NCBI GenBank assembly: GCA_944319745.1
Contig: CALUET010000003.1
Span: 62,001-126,000 of the forward strand
DNA: 64,000 nucleotides
Source of the DNA: an uncultured Phocaeicola sp.
GTDB taxonomy: Bacteria; Bacteroidota; Bacteroidia; Bacteroidales; Bacteroidaceae
Direction: 5' to 3'
Shown here piece after piece: positions 1 through 10,800 of this stretch. The notes below the pieces were generated by a model that was given only the letters and a program-made list of their open reading frames with translations, had not been told where the DNA came from and did not search any database. The position numbers were made by a program, and so were the translations under genes. Position 1 is the stretch's first letter; every line of letters starts with the position of its first letter.

Positions 1-414
1 GTTCGTAAACATCATCCATATGCCTTGTATGATAAGGTGGATTTCCGTGAGATAACTTATACGGAAGGCGACTCTTTTGCAAGATACATGGTGCGTATGG
101 ATGAAATAATGGAGTCTTGCAAAATAATAGAACAGCTGATAGACAATATACCTGAAGGCGAGTATCGTGTAAAAACAAAAGCAATCATTAAATTGCCGGA
201 AGGAGTATTCTCTTCATCGGTGGAAACAAGTCGTGGCGAATTTTGTGTTGTTTTGGAAAGTCATGGCGATAAATATCCGTACCGATTGCATTATCGCTCT
301 ACGGGCTTGCCTTTGGTACATGCAATGGATACGGCTTGTCGTGGAACAAAGATTGCCGATTTGATAGCAATTGGCGGGACACTGGATTTTGTGATTCCCG
401 ATATAGACAGATGA
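1..414 (+). CDS. nuoD: NADH-quinone oxidoreductase subunit D (or CD fusion), C-terminal part, cut by window start
   Basis: The frame is open from base 1 and ends in TGA at 412-414, giving 137 residues of the C-terminal part of the 49 kDa-type subunit. It reads VRKHHPYALYDKVDF at its start and contains RGEFCVVLESHGDKYPYRLH and a closing GGTLDFVIPDIDR, all typical of NuoD near the quinone site and the NuoB interface. The 5' part lies outside the window, so whether it is fused to NuoC, as is usual in Bacteroidetes, cannot be seen. It is the first visible cistron of the nuo operon, and nuoH starts 22 bases later. Confidence 0.95.
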   Translation, partial: VRKHHPYALYDKVDFREITYTEGDSFARYMVRMDEIMESCKIIEQLIDNIPEGEYRVKTKAIIKLPEGVFSSSVETSRGEFCVVLESHGDKYPYRLHYRSTGLPLVHAMDTACRGTKIADLIAIGGTLDFVIPDIDR

Positions 415-436
415 TATTAATTAAAATATTAAGATT

Positions 437-1528
437 ATGACTTTAGATTATTATAACCTTGAGCCGTTGTTGATGTATATTCATACTTCTCTTTGCGGAG
501 TAATGCCGGAATGGTTGGCCTTGACACTTGAAGGAGTGGTGGTAGGAGTTATCATTCTGCTTTTGTATGTGATACTGGCCATTGTCATGATTTATATGGA
601 ACGTAAGGTTTGTGCCGCATTTCAATGTCGTATCGGCCCGAACCGTGTTGGAGGAAAAGGCGGGTTGCTTCAGGTTCCGGCTGACGTTCTTAAAATGCTG
701 ACAAAAGAAATTATTAAGTTGAAAAATGCCGATAATTTCTTGTATAATCTGGCACCTTTTCTTGTAATATTGGCGTCTGTGCTTACATTCTCCTGCTTGC
801 CTTGGAATAAAGGTGGAGAAATTTTGCACATGAATATCGGTATATTCTTTATTCTTGCCGTTTCTTCTATCGGTATCCTCGGAATCTTGCTGGCAGGATG
901 GAGTAGTAATAGTAAGTATTCGTTGATAGGAGCTATGCGAAGTGGCGCGATGATTATCAGCTACGAACTTTCTATTGGTATCTGTGTGCTGACAATGGTT
1001 GTTATGAGCGGGACGATGGATATTCAAATGATCGTGAGCAATCAGGCAAATGGATGGAACATTTTCAAAGGACATATACCAGCGATTGCTGCTTTCATCA
1101 TCTATCTGATAGCAGGAAATGCCGAAGCAAATCGTGGCCCGTTTGATTTGGCCGAAGCAGAGCAGGAATTAACTGCTGGTTATCATACCGAGTATTCCGG
1201 TTTACATTTCGGATTCTTTTATTTGGCGGAGTATTTAAATTTGTTCATTACTGCAGGAATTGCGACAACTTTGTTCTTAGGAGGTTGGATGCCGTTGCAC
1301 ATAGCAGGTCTGGAAGGATTCAATGCTGTGATGGATTATATTCCGGGAGTTGTTTGGTTCTTGGGGAAAACATTCTTTATAGTCTTCCTTTTAATGTGGA
1401 TACGCTGGACATTCCCTCGTCTGAGAATTGATCAGGTTCTGACTTTGGAATGGAAATATTTAATGCCTACATCGTTGGTCGTTTTGTTACTGATGACTGT
1501 ATGTAAGATTTATGGATTAACATTTTAA
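437..1528 (+). CDS. nuoH: NADH-quinone oxidoreductase subunit H
   Basis: A 363-residue polytopic membrane protein, the subunit that joins the peripheral arm of complex I to the proton-pumping arm and forms much of the quinone cavity. The family signature [20 protein letters not shown] near residues 55-74 and the acidic loop [20 protein letters not shown] near residue 235 are both present. About eight hydrophobic helices are visible and the length is slightly above the usual 320-350. It directly follows nuoD with no nuoE, nuoF or nuoG between them, unlike the Escherichia coli order. A long antisense open frame at 443-1075 is a shadow. Confidence 0.97.
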   Translation: MTLDYYNLEPLLMYIHTSLCGVMPEWLALTLEGVVVGVIILLLYVILAIVMIYMERKVCAAFQCRIGPNRVGGKGGLLQVPADVLKMLTKEIIKLKNADNFLYNLAPFLVILASVLTFSCLPWNKGGEILHMNIGIFFILAVSSIGILGILLAGWSSNSKYSLIGAMRSGAMIISYELSIGICVLTMVVMSGTMDIQMIVSNQANGWNIFKGHIPAIAAFIIYLIAGNAEANRGPFDLAEAEQELTAGYHTEYSGLHFGFFYLAEYLNLFITAGIATTLFLGGWMPLHIAGLEGFNAVMDYIPGVVWFLGKTFFIVFLLMWIRWTFPRLRIDQVLTLEWKYLMPTSLVVLLLMTVCKIYGLTF

Positions 1529-1537
1529 TGAGATAAG

Positions 1538-1984
1538 ATGAGTAGTTTTAAAGAATATATCTCGGGGTATGCCAACGGATTAAAGAGTCTTTTGATCGGC
1601 ATGCGCACATCGATGAAAGTTTTTTGCCAGAAAAAGGTTACTGAACAATATCCGGAAAATCGTCATACAACGCTGCATATTCCGGAACGTCATCGGGCTA
1701 TGTTGGTAATGCTGCACGATGAGAACGGGAACAATCGTTGTATTGCCTGCGGATTATGCCAAATGGCTTGTCCGAATGGCACGATACATATTGTAAGTGA
1801 AATGCGCGAGACTGAAGATGGAAAGAAAAAGAAGGTATTGGTTAAGTATGAATATAATTTGGGCTCCTGCATGTTTTGCGAATTATGTGTCAATGCTTGT
1901 CCTCACGACGCGATTCGTTTCAGTAATGATTTCGAGAACGCTGTATTTCAGAAAGAGAAACTATTGCTTACATTGAATAAATAA
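1538..1984 (+). CDS. nuoI: NADH-quinone oxidoreductase subunit I (two 4Fe-4S clusters)
   Basis: A 148-residue ferredoxin-like subunit that carries electrons through two [4Fe-4S] clusters toward NuoB and quinone. Both cluster motifs are complete: cysteines 68, 71, 74 and 78 in CIACGLCQMACPN and cysteines 111, 114, 117 and 121 in CMFCELCVNACPHDA. The N-terminal segment has the amphipathic stretch that lies on NuoH. It begins 9 bases after nuoH and is followed by nuoJ after 15 bases, consistent with one transcript. Confidence 0.97.
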   Translation: MSSFKEYISGYANGLKSLLIGMRTSMKVFCQKKVTEQYPENRHTTLHIPERHRAMLVMLHDENGNNRCIACGLCQMACPNGTIHIVSEMRETEDGKKKKVLVKYEYNLGSCMFCELCVNACPHDAIRFSNDFENAVFQKEKLLLTLNK

Positions 1985-1999
1985 ATTAATTGATAAAAG

Positions 2000-2509
2000 A
2001 TGTCACTTCAAGAAATATCATTTTATATTGTAGCTGCTTGTATTGCTGTTTGCTCTATTTTAGCGGTTACTTCCGGTAAAATCCTCCGCGCGGTGACTAA
2101 CCTGTTGTTCGTTTTATTTGGAACAGCAATGTTTTATATTCTTTTGGGATATACGTTCTTAGGTGCGGTACAATTAATCGTATATGCCGGAGGTATTGTG
2201 ATTTTGTATGTATTCTCTATTTTACTTACCAGGTCGGATAAGGATATGAAGTATCGTCAGAGGCGGGCAAAATGGTTAAGCATTTTGTTGGCCTCGGCAG
2301 TGGGTGCAGCTCTGGTGCTGTTTTTAATACTGACAAACGATTTTGCCGGCAGCTTGATTCCGCAAGGATTTGAATATCCGGTTCATGAAATAGGGAAGTC
2401 TTTGATCGGGACAGACAAGTATCAGTTTGTTCTTCCTTTTGAGATTACGGGAGTTTTATTGTTGGCTTGTATGATAGGTGCGATTCTCATTGCACGCAAG
2501 GAAAAGTAA
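2000..2509 (+). CDS. nuoJ: NADH-quinone oxidoreductase subunit J
   Basis: A 169-residue membrane protein of complex I with five predicted helices. The third helix carries the family stretch FLGAVQLIVYAGGIVILYVF (nucleotides about 2156-2215), the segment that in other organisms contains the pi-bulge linked to proton coupling. Length matches the family (about 160-185 residues). It sits between nuoI and nuoK as in nearly all nuo operons. Confidence 0.96.
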   Translation: MSLQEISFYIVAACIAVCSILAVTSGKILRAVTNLLFVLFGTAMFYILLGYTFLGAVQLIVYAGGIVILYVFSILLTRSDKDMKYRQRRAKWLSILLASAVGAALVLFLILTNDFAGSLIPQGFEYPVHEIGKSLIGTDKYQFVLPFEITGVLLLACMIGAILIARKEK

Positions 2510-2525
2510 AAAGGAGAAAGAATAT

Positions 2526-2843
2526 ATGGAATTAGAAGTTCATGTAATACATTATCTTATCGTTAGTACGATAATGATGTTTTGTGGCATTTACGGTTTT
2601 TTTACTCGGAAAAACCTGCTGGCTTTATTGATTTCGGTAGAGTTGATGCTGAATGCTGCAAATATTAATTTTTCGGTATGTAATCGTTACCTCTTTCCCG
2701 ATGCATTGGAAGGACACTTCTTCAGCTTGTTTGGAATAGCCATCGCAGCAGCCGAAACAGCAGTTGCCATTGCTATTATTATAAATGTGTATCGTAATGT
2801 CAAACAAGTGCTGACAGATGATATTACCGATTTGAAAGGTTGA
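2526..2843 (+). CDS. nuoK: NADH-quinone oxidoreductase subunit K
   Basis: A 105-residue, three-helix membrane subunit homologous to MrpC. The two membrane glutamates needed for proton transfer in this family are recognisable: Glu39 (LLISVELMLNAANINF) and Glu77 (AIAAAETAVAIAI). The frame is open further upstream, but the extension is not family-like and overlaps the end of nuoJ. I therefore start at the ATG at 2526, preceded by AAAAGGAGAAAG, which is a clear ribosome-binding site. Confidence 0.96.
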   Translation: MELEVHVIHYLIVSTIMMFCGIYGFFTRKNLLALLISVELMLNAANINFSVCNRYLFPDALEGHFFSLFGIAIAAAETAVAIAIIINVYRNVKQVLTDDITDLKG

Positions 2844-2882
2844 AATAGAAATAAGAATTAAAAATCAGAAATAAAAACGAAT

Positions 2883-4772
2883 ATGGATTATACGATTCTG
2901 ATACTTGTATTGCCAATGTTGAGTTTTTTGATTCTGGCTTTGGCAGGAATGAAAATGTCTCATCGGGTATCCGGTCTTATCGGAACGCTGTCTTTGGGGG
3001 CAGTGACGGTATTGAGTTATCTGACGGCATTTGTTTATTTTACGGCAGAACGCACCGCTGAGGGAGTTCATTCGTCAATGATTCCGTTAAATTTCGAATG
3101 GTTGCCGTTTACTAATCAGCTTCATATCGATATGGGAATATTATTGGATCCGATATCGGTGCTGATGCTTGTCGTGATTTCCACGGTATCTTTTATGGTA
3201 CATATATACTCTTTCGGTTATATGAAGGGAGAAATTGGATTTCAGCGCTATTATGCGTTCTTGTCTCTTTTCACCTTTTCCATGTTAGGCCTGGTTGTTG
3301 CGACGAATATATTCCAAATGTATGTATTCTGGGAGCTGGTGGGTGTTTCATCATATCTCCTTATCGGATTTTATTATACCAAGCCGGAAGCGATTGCCGC
3401 GAGTAAAAAGGCTTTCATTGTAACGCGCTTTGCCGATCTGGGCTTCCTTATAGGTATTTTAATATATGGATATTATATGAAAACCTTTACCTTCACTCCA
3501 TCGGAAGAACAGCTTATGCAGGCTGGTATGATGCTGCCTTGGGCTTTAGGTCTGATGTTCATTGGTGGTGCAGGTAAGAGTGCAATGTTCCCATTACATA
3601 TATGGTTGCCCGATGCGATGGAAGGCCCTACTCCTGTTTCCGCTTTAATTCATGCAGCAACAATGGTTGTGGCTGGTGTATATCTGGTGGCGCGCATGTT
3701 TCCTTTATTCATTGCTTATGCTCCTCAAACCTTACATATTGTAGCTTATGTGGGTATGTTTACTGCGTTTTATGCCGCATCGGTTGCTTGTGTTCAGAGT
3801 GATATTAAACGTGTGTTAGCATTTTCTACAATTTCTCAGATAGGCTTTATGATGGTTGCTTTAGGAGTTTGCACCGGAACAAACCCGCATGATACTGGAT
3901 TGGGTTACATGGCCGGGATGTTCCATCTGTTTACTCATGCAATGTTTAAGGCATTACTTTTCTTAGGCGCCGGTTGCATTATCCACGCAGTTCACAGTAA
4001 TGAGATGAATACAATGGGAGGTTTGCGCAAATATATGCCGATAACTCATATTACTTTCCTTATTGCTTGTCTAGCTATTGCCGGTATACCTCCGTTCTCA
4101 GGCTTTTTCTCTAAAGATGAGATCCTGACAGCTTGTTTTAACTTCAGCCCGTTTGTGGGATGGGGCATGACTATTATTGCCGGAATGACGGCTTTTTATA
4201 TGTTCCGATTGTATTATGGAATCTTTTGGGGCAAGGAAAACAAAGAGCTTCATGCCGAGCATGTGCCTCATGAAAGCCCGTTGACAATGACATTCCCTTT
4301 GATGTTTTTAGCATTGGTTACGATATGTGCAGGATTTATTCCTTTCGGACACTTTGTAACATCCAATGGAGAATTGTATGATATCCATTTAAATTGGGTG
4401 GTAGCAGGCACAAGCATTGTTGTAGCAATAGCAGCAATTGCATTAGCCACTTGGATGTATGCTCGTGAAGAACAGCCTGTCCCTGCAATGTTGGCGCGTC
4501 GTTTCAGTAAATTGCATCGTGCAGCATACAAACGTTTCTATATGGATGAGTTATGGTTATTCGTTACAAAGAAAATAATATTCCGTTGTGTGTCTGCTCC
4601 GCTGGCATGGTTTGACCGTCACGTTATCGATCAATTTATGAATTTCATGGCATGGTCGACGAATGCTGCCGGTGAAGAAGTTCAACCTTTACAGAACGGA
4701 AGAATACAAAGTTATACGATGTGGTTCTTTGGAGGTGTTATTGTTTTATCTATTATGCTGTTACTTATATGA
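2883..4772 (+). CDS. nuoL: NADH-quinone oxidoreductase subunit L (antiporter-like)
   Basis: A 629-residue distal pumping subunit. The key charged residues are in place: Glu151 in VFWELVGVSSYLLIGFYY and Lys232 in GGAGKSAMFPLHIWLPDAM, equivalent to E. coli Glu144 and Lys229. The family run GPTPVSALIHAATMV follows. The C-terminal third includes the lateral amphipathic helix region and a final membrane helix. Its stop TGA overlaps the nuoM start in ATGA (4769-4772), suggesting translational coupling. Confidence 0.97.
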   Translation: MDYTILILVLPMLSFLILALAGMKMSHRVSGLIGTLSLGAVTVLSYLTAFVYFTAERTAEGVHSSMIPLNFEWLPFTNQLHIDMGILLDPISVLMLVVISTVSFMVHIYSFGYMKGEIGFQRYYAFLSLFTFSMLGLVVATNIFQMYVFWELVGVSSYLLIGFYYTKPEAIAASKKAFIVTRFADLGFLIGILIYGYYMKTFTFTPSEEQLMQAGMMLPWALGLMFIGGAGKSAMFPLHIWLPDAMEGPTPVSALIHAATMVVAGVYLVARMFPLFIAYAPQTLHIVAYVGMFTAFYAASVACVQSDIKRVLAFSTISQIGFMMVALGVCTGTNPHDTGLGYMAGMFHLFTHAMFKALLFLGAGCIIHAVHSNEMNTMGGLRKYMPITHITFLIACLAIAGIPPFSGFFSKDEILTACFNFSPFVGWGMTIIAGMTAFYMFRLYYGIFWGKENKELHAEHVPHESPLTMTFPLMFLALVTICAGFIPFGHFVTSNGELYDIHLNWVVAGTSIVVAIAAIALATWMYAREEQPVPAMLARRFSKLHRAAYKRFYMDELWLFVTKKIIFRCVSAPLAWFDRHVIDQFMNFMAWSTNAAGEEVQPLQNGRIQSYTMWFFGGVIVLSIMLLLI

Positions 4773-6250
4773 ATATATTGAGTTTTTTTGTACTGATTCC
4801 TTTGCTGATGTTGTTGGGCTTATGGCTTGCCAAGAGCTTAAATCAGGTGAAAGGTGTGATGGTAACCGGAGCAAGTTTGTTGCTTTTACTGGCAGTTTAT
4901 CTTACGGTTGATTATATCAGTTTGCGAAATGCCGGCGAAACAGCCGAAATGCTTTTTACTCAAAGTGTAGAATGGTATGCGCCGCTTCATATATGTTATT
5001 CGGTTGGAGTGGATGGAATATCGGTCGTTATGCTTCTGTTGAGTGCGATCATTGTTTTCACGGGGACTTTTGCTTCGTGGAAATTGCAACCGTTGACTAA
5101 GGAGTATTTCCTTTGGTTTACGTTGTTGAGTACAGGAGTTTTCGGATTCTTTATCTCAACCGACCTGTTTACCATGTTCATGTTTTATGAAGTCGCTTTG
5201 ATTCCGATGTATTTATTAATCGGCGTATGGGGAAGCGGACGGAAAGAATATGCTGCAATGAAACTGACCTTGATGTTGATGGGCGGTTCTGCTTTCTTAC
5301 TTATTGGTATTCTTGGAATATTTTATGGCGCAGGAGGTGAAACAATGAACCTGTTGGAGATTGCAAAACTTCACATTCCTTCGTCCATGCAATACATTTT
5401 CTTCCCGTTGGTTTTCCTGGGATTCGGCGTATTGGGCGCATTGTTCCCGTTCCACACATGGAGTCCCGACGGTCATGCTTCCGCTCCTACTGCAGTAAGT
5501 ATGCTTCATGCCGGAGTATTGATGAAGTTGGGAGGTTACGGATGCTTCCGTGTTGCAATGTATTTGATGCCGGAAGGTACGGCTGTGTGGGGCGACTTTT
5601 TCTTGGTTCTCACTACAATTTCAGTTGTTTACGGAGCATTCAGTGCAATTGTTCAGACCGATTTGAAATACATTAATGCTTATTCTTCAGTGAGCCATTG
5701 CGGACTGGTTTTGTTTGCTTTGCTTATGATGACACGTGTCAGCGCTACGGGAGCTATATTGCAGATGTTAAGTCATGGTTTGATGACGGCATTGTTCTTT
5801 GCATTGATTGGTATGATTTACGGAAGAACACATACACGTGACATCCGACAGATGAGCGGCTTGATGAAAATTATGCCCTTCCTTTCTGTTGGTTACGTGA
5901 TAGCCGGTTTGGCAAACTTGGGATTACCCGGATTAAGCGGCTTCATTGCTGAGATGACCGTATTTGTAGGCTCTTTCCAAAACGCCGATTTATTCCATCG
6001 AGTATGTACGATTATTGCCACAACAAGTATCGTTATTACTGCGGTATATATCCTGAGAGTTGTAGGAAAAATTCTTTATGGTACTTGCAAGAATCCGGAA
6101 CATTTAAAACTGACCGATGCCACATGGGATGAACGTCTTGCCGTGATTTGTTTGATTGTTGCCGTTGCAGGATTGGGATTGGCCCCGTATTGGGTAAGCA
6201 ATGTTATCAGTGGCAGTGTAGAACCTATTATTTCACAATTAATACGCTAA
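4769..6250 (+). CDS. nuoM: NADH-quinone oxidoreductase subunit M (antiporter-like)
   Basis: A 493-residue antiporter-like subunit of the membrane arm. The ATG at 4769 was chosen because it starts MNILSFFVLIPLL and overlaps the nuoL stop by four bases; the longer open frame from 4721 has no family support. Glu141 in MFYEVALIPMYLLIG is the expected TM5 glutamate, and Lys253 in VLMKLGGYG matches the TM8 lysine. The TM7 lysine that most NuoM proteins carry in AFxxKxPxxPxH is replaced: here the stretch is GFGVLGALFPFHTW with Leu222 at that position (see findings). Confidence 0.97.
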   Translation: MNILSFFVLIPLLMLLGLWLAKSLNQVKGVMVTGASLLLLLAVYLTVDYISLRNAGETAEMLFTQSVEWYAPLHICYSVGVDGISVVMLLLSAIIVFTGTFASWKLQPLTKEYFLWFTLLSTGVFGFFISTDLFTMFMFYEVALIPMYLLIGVWGSGRKEYAAMKLTLMLMGGSAFLLIGILGIFYGAGGETMNLLEIAKLHIPSSMQYIFFPLVFLGFGVLGALFPFHTWSPDGHASAPTAVSMLHAGVLMKLGGYGCFRVAMYLMPEGTAVWGDFFLVLTTISVVYGAFSAIVQTDLKYINAYSSVSHCGLVLFALLMMTRVSATGAILQMLSHGLMTALFFALIGMIYGRTHTRDIRQMSGLMKIMPFLSVGYVIAGLANLGLPGLSGFIAEMTVFVGSFQNADLFHRVCTIIATTSIVITAVYILRVVGKILYGTCKNPEHLKLTDATWDERLAVICLIVAVAGLGLAPYWVSNVISGSVEPIISQLIR

Positions 6251-6256
6251 AGAACT

Positions 6257-7675
6257 ATGGACGTAACAATGATATTTTCCATGCAGAATGAACTCAGCCT
6301 TATTGCAGTTTTGGTGATTGTTTTGTTGGCTGATTTGATATTGAAGAGACCGAATCATAAGGCCCTTCAGAATTTAACTTGCGTATTGATGCTAATACAT
6401 ATAGCGTTGAACGTTGTGCCTCAAACGGTAGACCTGTTCGGAGGGATGTATCATTCTACTCCGATGGCTTCGGCTGTAAAGACAATTCTTTCGGTAGGTA
6501 CACTGCTTGTGTTTATGCAGTCGGGACAATGGCTGGGCCGTGAGGATACGCAACATAAGGCCGGTGAATTTTATGTCCTTACATTGAGTACTCTATTGGG
6601 GATGTTCTTTATGGTAAGTGCCGGAAGCTTTGTCATGTTTTATGTGGGACTGGAGTTGGCCAGCATCCCGATGGCTTGTTTGGTAGCATTCGATAAATAT
6701 CGTCATCATAGTGCGGAAGCCGGAGCAAAATTCATTTTAAACTCCATGTTTTCTTCTGCTATTATGTTATACGGATTGTCGTTTGTTTACGGAACTTGCG
6801 GGACTACTTATTTCGCCGATCTGCCTCAATTGTTGACAGGAACTCCGCTTCAGATAATGGCAATGGTATTCTTCTTTGCAGGTTTGGGCTTCAAGTTGAG
6901 TCTTGTTCCGTTCCATATGTGGACTCCTGATACTTATCAAGGAGCTCCGACGCCGGTAAGTGGTTATTTGTCGGTTATATCTAAAGGTGCGGCTGCTTTT
7001 GCTTTGATGAGTATTCTGCTGAAAGTCTTTGGAAATATGGTGGATAATTGGAGCCTTTTGTTAAGCGTTGTCATCGTTATAACGATAACCGTTGCCAACT
7101 TGTTCGCTATCTTGCAAGAGAATTTAAAGCGCTTTATGGCATATAGTAGTATATCTCAGGCGGGATATATCATGCTTGCTGTATTGGCAGGCAGCGAGCA
7201 AGGCATGAGTTCATTGGTATATTACATCGTAGTTTATATCGTGGCCAATCTGGCTGTCTTCGGCGTTATTGGCGCGGTTGAGCAGCAAACGGGAGGAAAG
7301 GTGGATCGTGATACGTATAACGGGCTTTACCGTACAAATCCGAAATTGACCTTTGTGATGACACTTGCCCTGTTCTCTTTGGCCGGAATTCCGCCTTTTG
7401 CAGGATTCTTCTCCAAGTTCTTTGTATTTGCATCGGCATTTCACAGCGGATACTGGATTGTTGTATTCCTTGCATTGATTAATACGATTATTTCATTGTA
7501 TTATTATCTGTTGATCGTAAAGGCGATGTATATCACGCCATCCGATGCTCCGGTACCTACATTTAGAACTCCGAGGATGATGCGTGCCAGCTTGTTCCTT
7601 TGTTTGCTGGGCATTGTTTTATTAGGAATATGTAGCGGAGTCTTTGACTGGCTGACGGATTTGTCTGTTCGTTGA
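6257..7675 (+). CDS. nuoN: NADH-quinone oxidoreductase subunit N (antiporter-like)
   Basis: A 472-residue third antiporter-like subunit and the last gene of the operon. Glu133 ([12 protein letters not shown]) and Lys213 ([17 protein letters not shown]) are conserved, so proton-channel residues are intact here, unlike in NuoM. It starts 6 bases after nuoM. The gene is followed by a strong hairpin terminator, and no nuoE, nuoF or nuoG follows. The nuo series visible here is therefore D, H, I, J, K, L, M, N. Confidence 0.97.
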   Translation: MDVTMIFSMQNELSLIAVLVIVLLADLILKRPNHKALQNLTCVLMLIHIALNVVPQTVDLFGGMYHSTPMASAVKTILSVGTLLVFMQSGQWLGREDTQHKAGEFYVLTLSTLLGMFFMVSAGSFVMFYVGLELASIPMACLVAFDKYRHHSAEAGAKFILNSMFSSAIMLYGLSFVYGTCGTTYFADLPQLLTGTPLQIMAMVFFFAGLGFKLSLVPFHMWTPDTYQGAPTPVSGYLSVISKGAAAFALMSILLKVFGNMVDNWSLLLSVVIVITITVANLFAILQENLKRFMAYSSISQAGYIMLAVLAGSEQGMSSLVYYIVVYIVANLAVFGVIGAVEQQTGGKVDRDTYNGLYRTNPKLTFVMTLALFSLAGIPPFAGFFSKFFVFASAFHSGYWIVVFLALINTIISLYYYLLIVKAMYITPSDAPVPTFRTPRMMRASLFLCLLGIVLLGICSGVFDWLTDLSVR

Positions 7676-7711
7676 GACGTTTTACTATAAACGCTGAATT
7701 CTTTTTATGGG

Positions 7712-7766
7712 AATGTCCCGTTGCTTCTTGAGGAGCAACGGGACATTTTGTTTTTTCTTCTTTTTT
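7712..7766 (+). terminator. Intrinsic terminator after the nuo operon
   Basis: A perfect 14-base-pair stem (AATGTCCCGTTGCT at 7712-7725 and its complement at 7734-7747) with an 8-base loop, followed by TTGTTTTTTCTTCTTTTTT. It lies 36 bases after the nuoN stop and separates the operon from the macroglobulin gene. Confidence 0.93.
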
Positions 7767-7854
7767 AGTTCTTTTAATCAAAAGCGGTGCAGCATTTTGA
7801 ATGTTTTTTTGTTTCTTTATAAAACGGTAGTGTAGAACGTTAAAGACCGAAAGT

Positions 7855-10800
7855 ATGAAGAAGGTATATTTGCTTATAGGACTGATGGGAATGCTTTCTA
7901 TATTGCCATTCCCGGTATTGGCACAAAGTTTTGATTCGTTGTGGAAGGAGATAGAAAGTCTTCAGAAAAAAGATCTGCCGAAATCTGTAATCGAAACGGT
8001 GGACAAGGTTTACGAGAAAGCCCAGGAAGAACAGAATCTTCCACAGTTGATGAAAGCTTATCTTGTGCGGGCGGAATGTAAAGTACAAATAAGTCCTGAC
8101 AGTATGCAACGGGAATTGTCGGGACTGAAGACGTGGGCCGTGCAAGAGACCGATACCTTGGCACGTGCCGTATTGTCGGCCTTAATGGGAAATGTCATGC
8201 TGAATACCGATTCGGCAGATCTCGATGCTGCGCTCGCATATTATCGGGCTGCTTTGCAAAATGATAAAATCCTGAAGGCAACGCCTGCGAAAGATTTTCT
8301 TCCCATGACGGTTTCGGGGGAACTGAGCGAGCAATGTTTCGAGGATAACATGTATGAACTTTTGGTGCATGAGGCGATACGAAATCTGTCTGCTTCCGGG
8401 AACTTCCGTCGCGAGGAAAAGGCCCAGCTTGCGATTCTGTCGTTGTATGACGATCTGATTGCCTACTACGGTTATCGCAATCGTCAGGGATGTTTGTTGA
8501 CAAAACTTGCCCGCTTGGCTTATCTTAGTTTCGACAATTCTGTATTAAATAAGTATAGAGTGTCCGACCAGCAGGCTCTCTCTGCATTAAAATTGCTGCT
8601 CGACGAGTATGAAGATCTGGATGTGTGTGCAGATGTTTATGTGAAAATTGCCGATACATACGGTCGTCGGGGGGAACTCGTGAAGAAGATGGAAGTAATT
8701 CAAGCCGGTCTTAAAAAATATCCCGACTCCAAATATTCATATACATTGAAGCGTCAGATGGGGGAAGTGATGTCTCCTGAGCTCAGAGTTCGGATCCCTT
8801 TTGTTTACCCCGGGCGTGAAGTGGACGTAAATGTCTACTATAAAAATTTATCCGGGCTGACGCTTGAATTGTATCAATTGGATATTCATCCGTCTTCCCC
8901 GCTTTTAAACGGAAATATTACTGCGGAAGTTCTGGTAAAGGCTTACGGCAAGAAGGTATCCTCTCAAGATTTTCTGCTGAAACCTACGACGGACTATAAA
9001 CCTACGGAAACAACGTTGCGGTATAAAATGCCCGAAGCTGGCATTTATATACTGAAGTCCATTCCAAAAGGAACGAAGGAAGGCACCGCGTATAGCGTGA
9101 TGTATGTATCGCCCTATCAGTGCATTGCCATTCCTTTGGAGAATAATCGTCAGGAGTTGATTGCCATAGATAAGCTGACGGGCCAGCCTGTTGCTAATGC
9201 AGAAATAGTAACATATCTTCCGAAGAATAAGGCCTATCAGGAAGACAAGGTATATAAGACAAACGGACAAGGAAGTGTTATCATTGACCGAAGCAGTAAA
9301 AAGCCGTTGTATTGCAATGTCCGTACCCCGGAGAATGACTTTATGTCGATTGCTTATTTGGAAGGTTATTTAAACTTTTTCCCGGGGAATGACCGGGAAG
9401 AATTGCGCCGCATCTCGCTGTTTACGGATCGTTCGATATACAGACCGGGGCAAACCGTGTCGGTATCAGGGGTTGTTTATAAACAATATGGTGATTCTTT
9501 ACACGTAGTGAAGGGAGAAGATGTGAAACTTGTGCTGTTTGGTACCGACAGTCAAATCGCGGAAAAAAGCGTAACATCGGATGATTTGGGCTCATTCTCC
9601 GCAGAATTTGTGATACCTCAATCTGTTCTTTCGGGAAATTTCCGAATTGAAACCACCCGTGCATCCAGTTATTTTCGTGTGGAAGAGTATAAGCGTCCTA
9701 CGTTTGACGTGACGTTTACATCAAGCGATAGCACTTATCGTGTGGGAGATACCATACGTGTGGAAGGAATGGCCAAGACCTTTTCGGGAGTGCCTGTGCG
9801 TCTGGCAGATGTTTCTTATCGGGTAGTTTATTCTCCCATGTGGATGTTTCGTGGGAACCGGTCGAATTCCGAACTGATGAAAGGAACGCTTCAGACAGAT
9901 GCGGAGGGACGTTTTTCTCTCAGGGTATGCCTGGAGAAACCGGAAGAACGGAATTTGTATCCCGGTATATCGCCTACCTGCAGGTATGAAATAATGGCGG
10001 AAGTGACCGATGGCGCCGGCGAGACACAACAAGGCTCCTATACGGTGCTTGCAGGCGAGCAGTCGTTGTTCCTGCAGATTAACGGACTTTCCGATTGTGT
10101 ACTGAAAGAAAACAAGCAGAAAATCCAGTTCCTGGCTTTGAATCTCAATGAGAAATCAATAAAAACCGATGTAAATTACCGAGTGTTCTCGGCGGGGACA
10201 GATGCCGTGGCCGACAGCTTGTTGTATGAAGGTAAGGCTGTTTCACAGGAAGCATTTGTTCCGTCGGAAATTTATTCCTTGCCTTCGGGAAAATATCGGC
10301 TGGAGGTTTCAGCCACAGATGCTCTCATGCGTCAGGTAACGGCGGAACAAAGTTTTATACTGTTCTCGTTGGAAGACACCTGTCCCCCCGTTGATACAGT
10401 TGATTGGTTTTATCAGACGGGAGAAGAGTTCGACACCATTCATCCGGTTTCTCTCTATCTGGGAAGCAGTGAAAAGAATGTTTATGCGATGATCGATGTG
10501 TATGCCTATGAAAAACGTATCGATTCGAAACGGATTCTCTTGAATAATGAGATTCGGAAGTTCACATATCCTTATCGTCAGGAATACGGTGACGGCATCA
10601 TGATACACGCAATGTTTATGCGTGACGGGAAGTTGTATCAGCATAACTGCCGCATTATTCGTCCGGAGCCTGAGAAACAATTACAATTGAAATGGATAAC
10701 TTTCCGCGATAAACTGCGTCCGGGAGGACAGGAAGAATGGCGTCTGGAGGTTCGTGACCGGAACGGTTTGCCGGTGCAGGCGGCGATGTTGGCCGCGATG

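Noticed and set aside
443..1075. Long open frame of 210 codons antisense to nuoH
   Set aside because: It lies wholly inside nuoH on the other strand, has no start signals and gives a low-complexity His/Asn/Gln-rich product typical of shadow frames.
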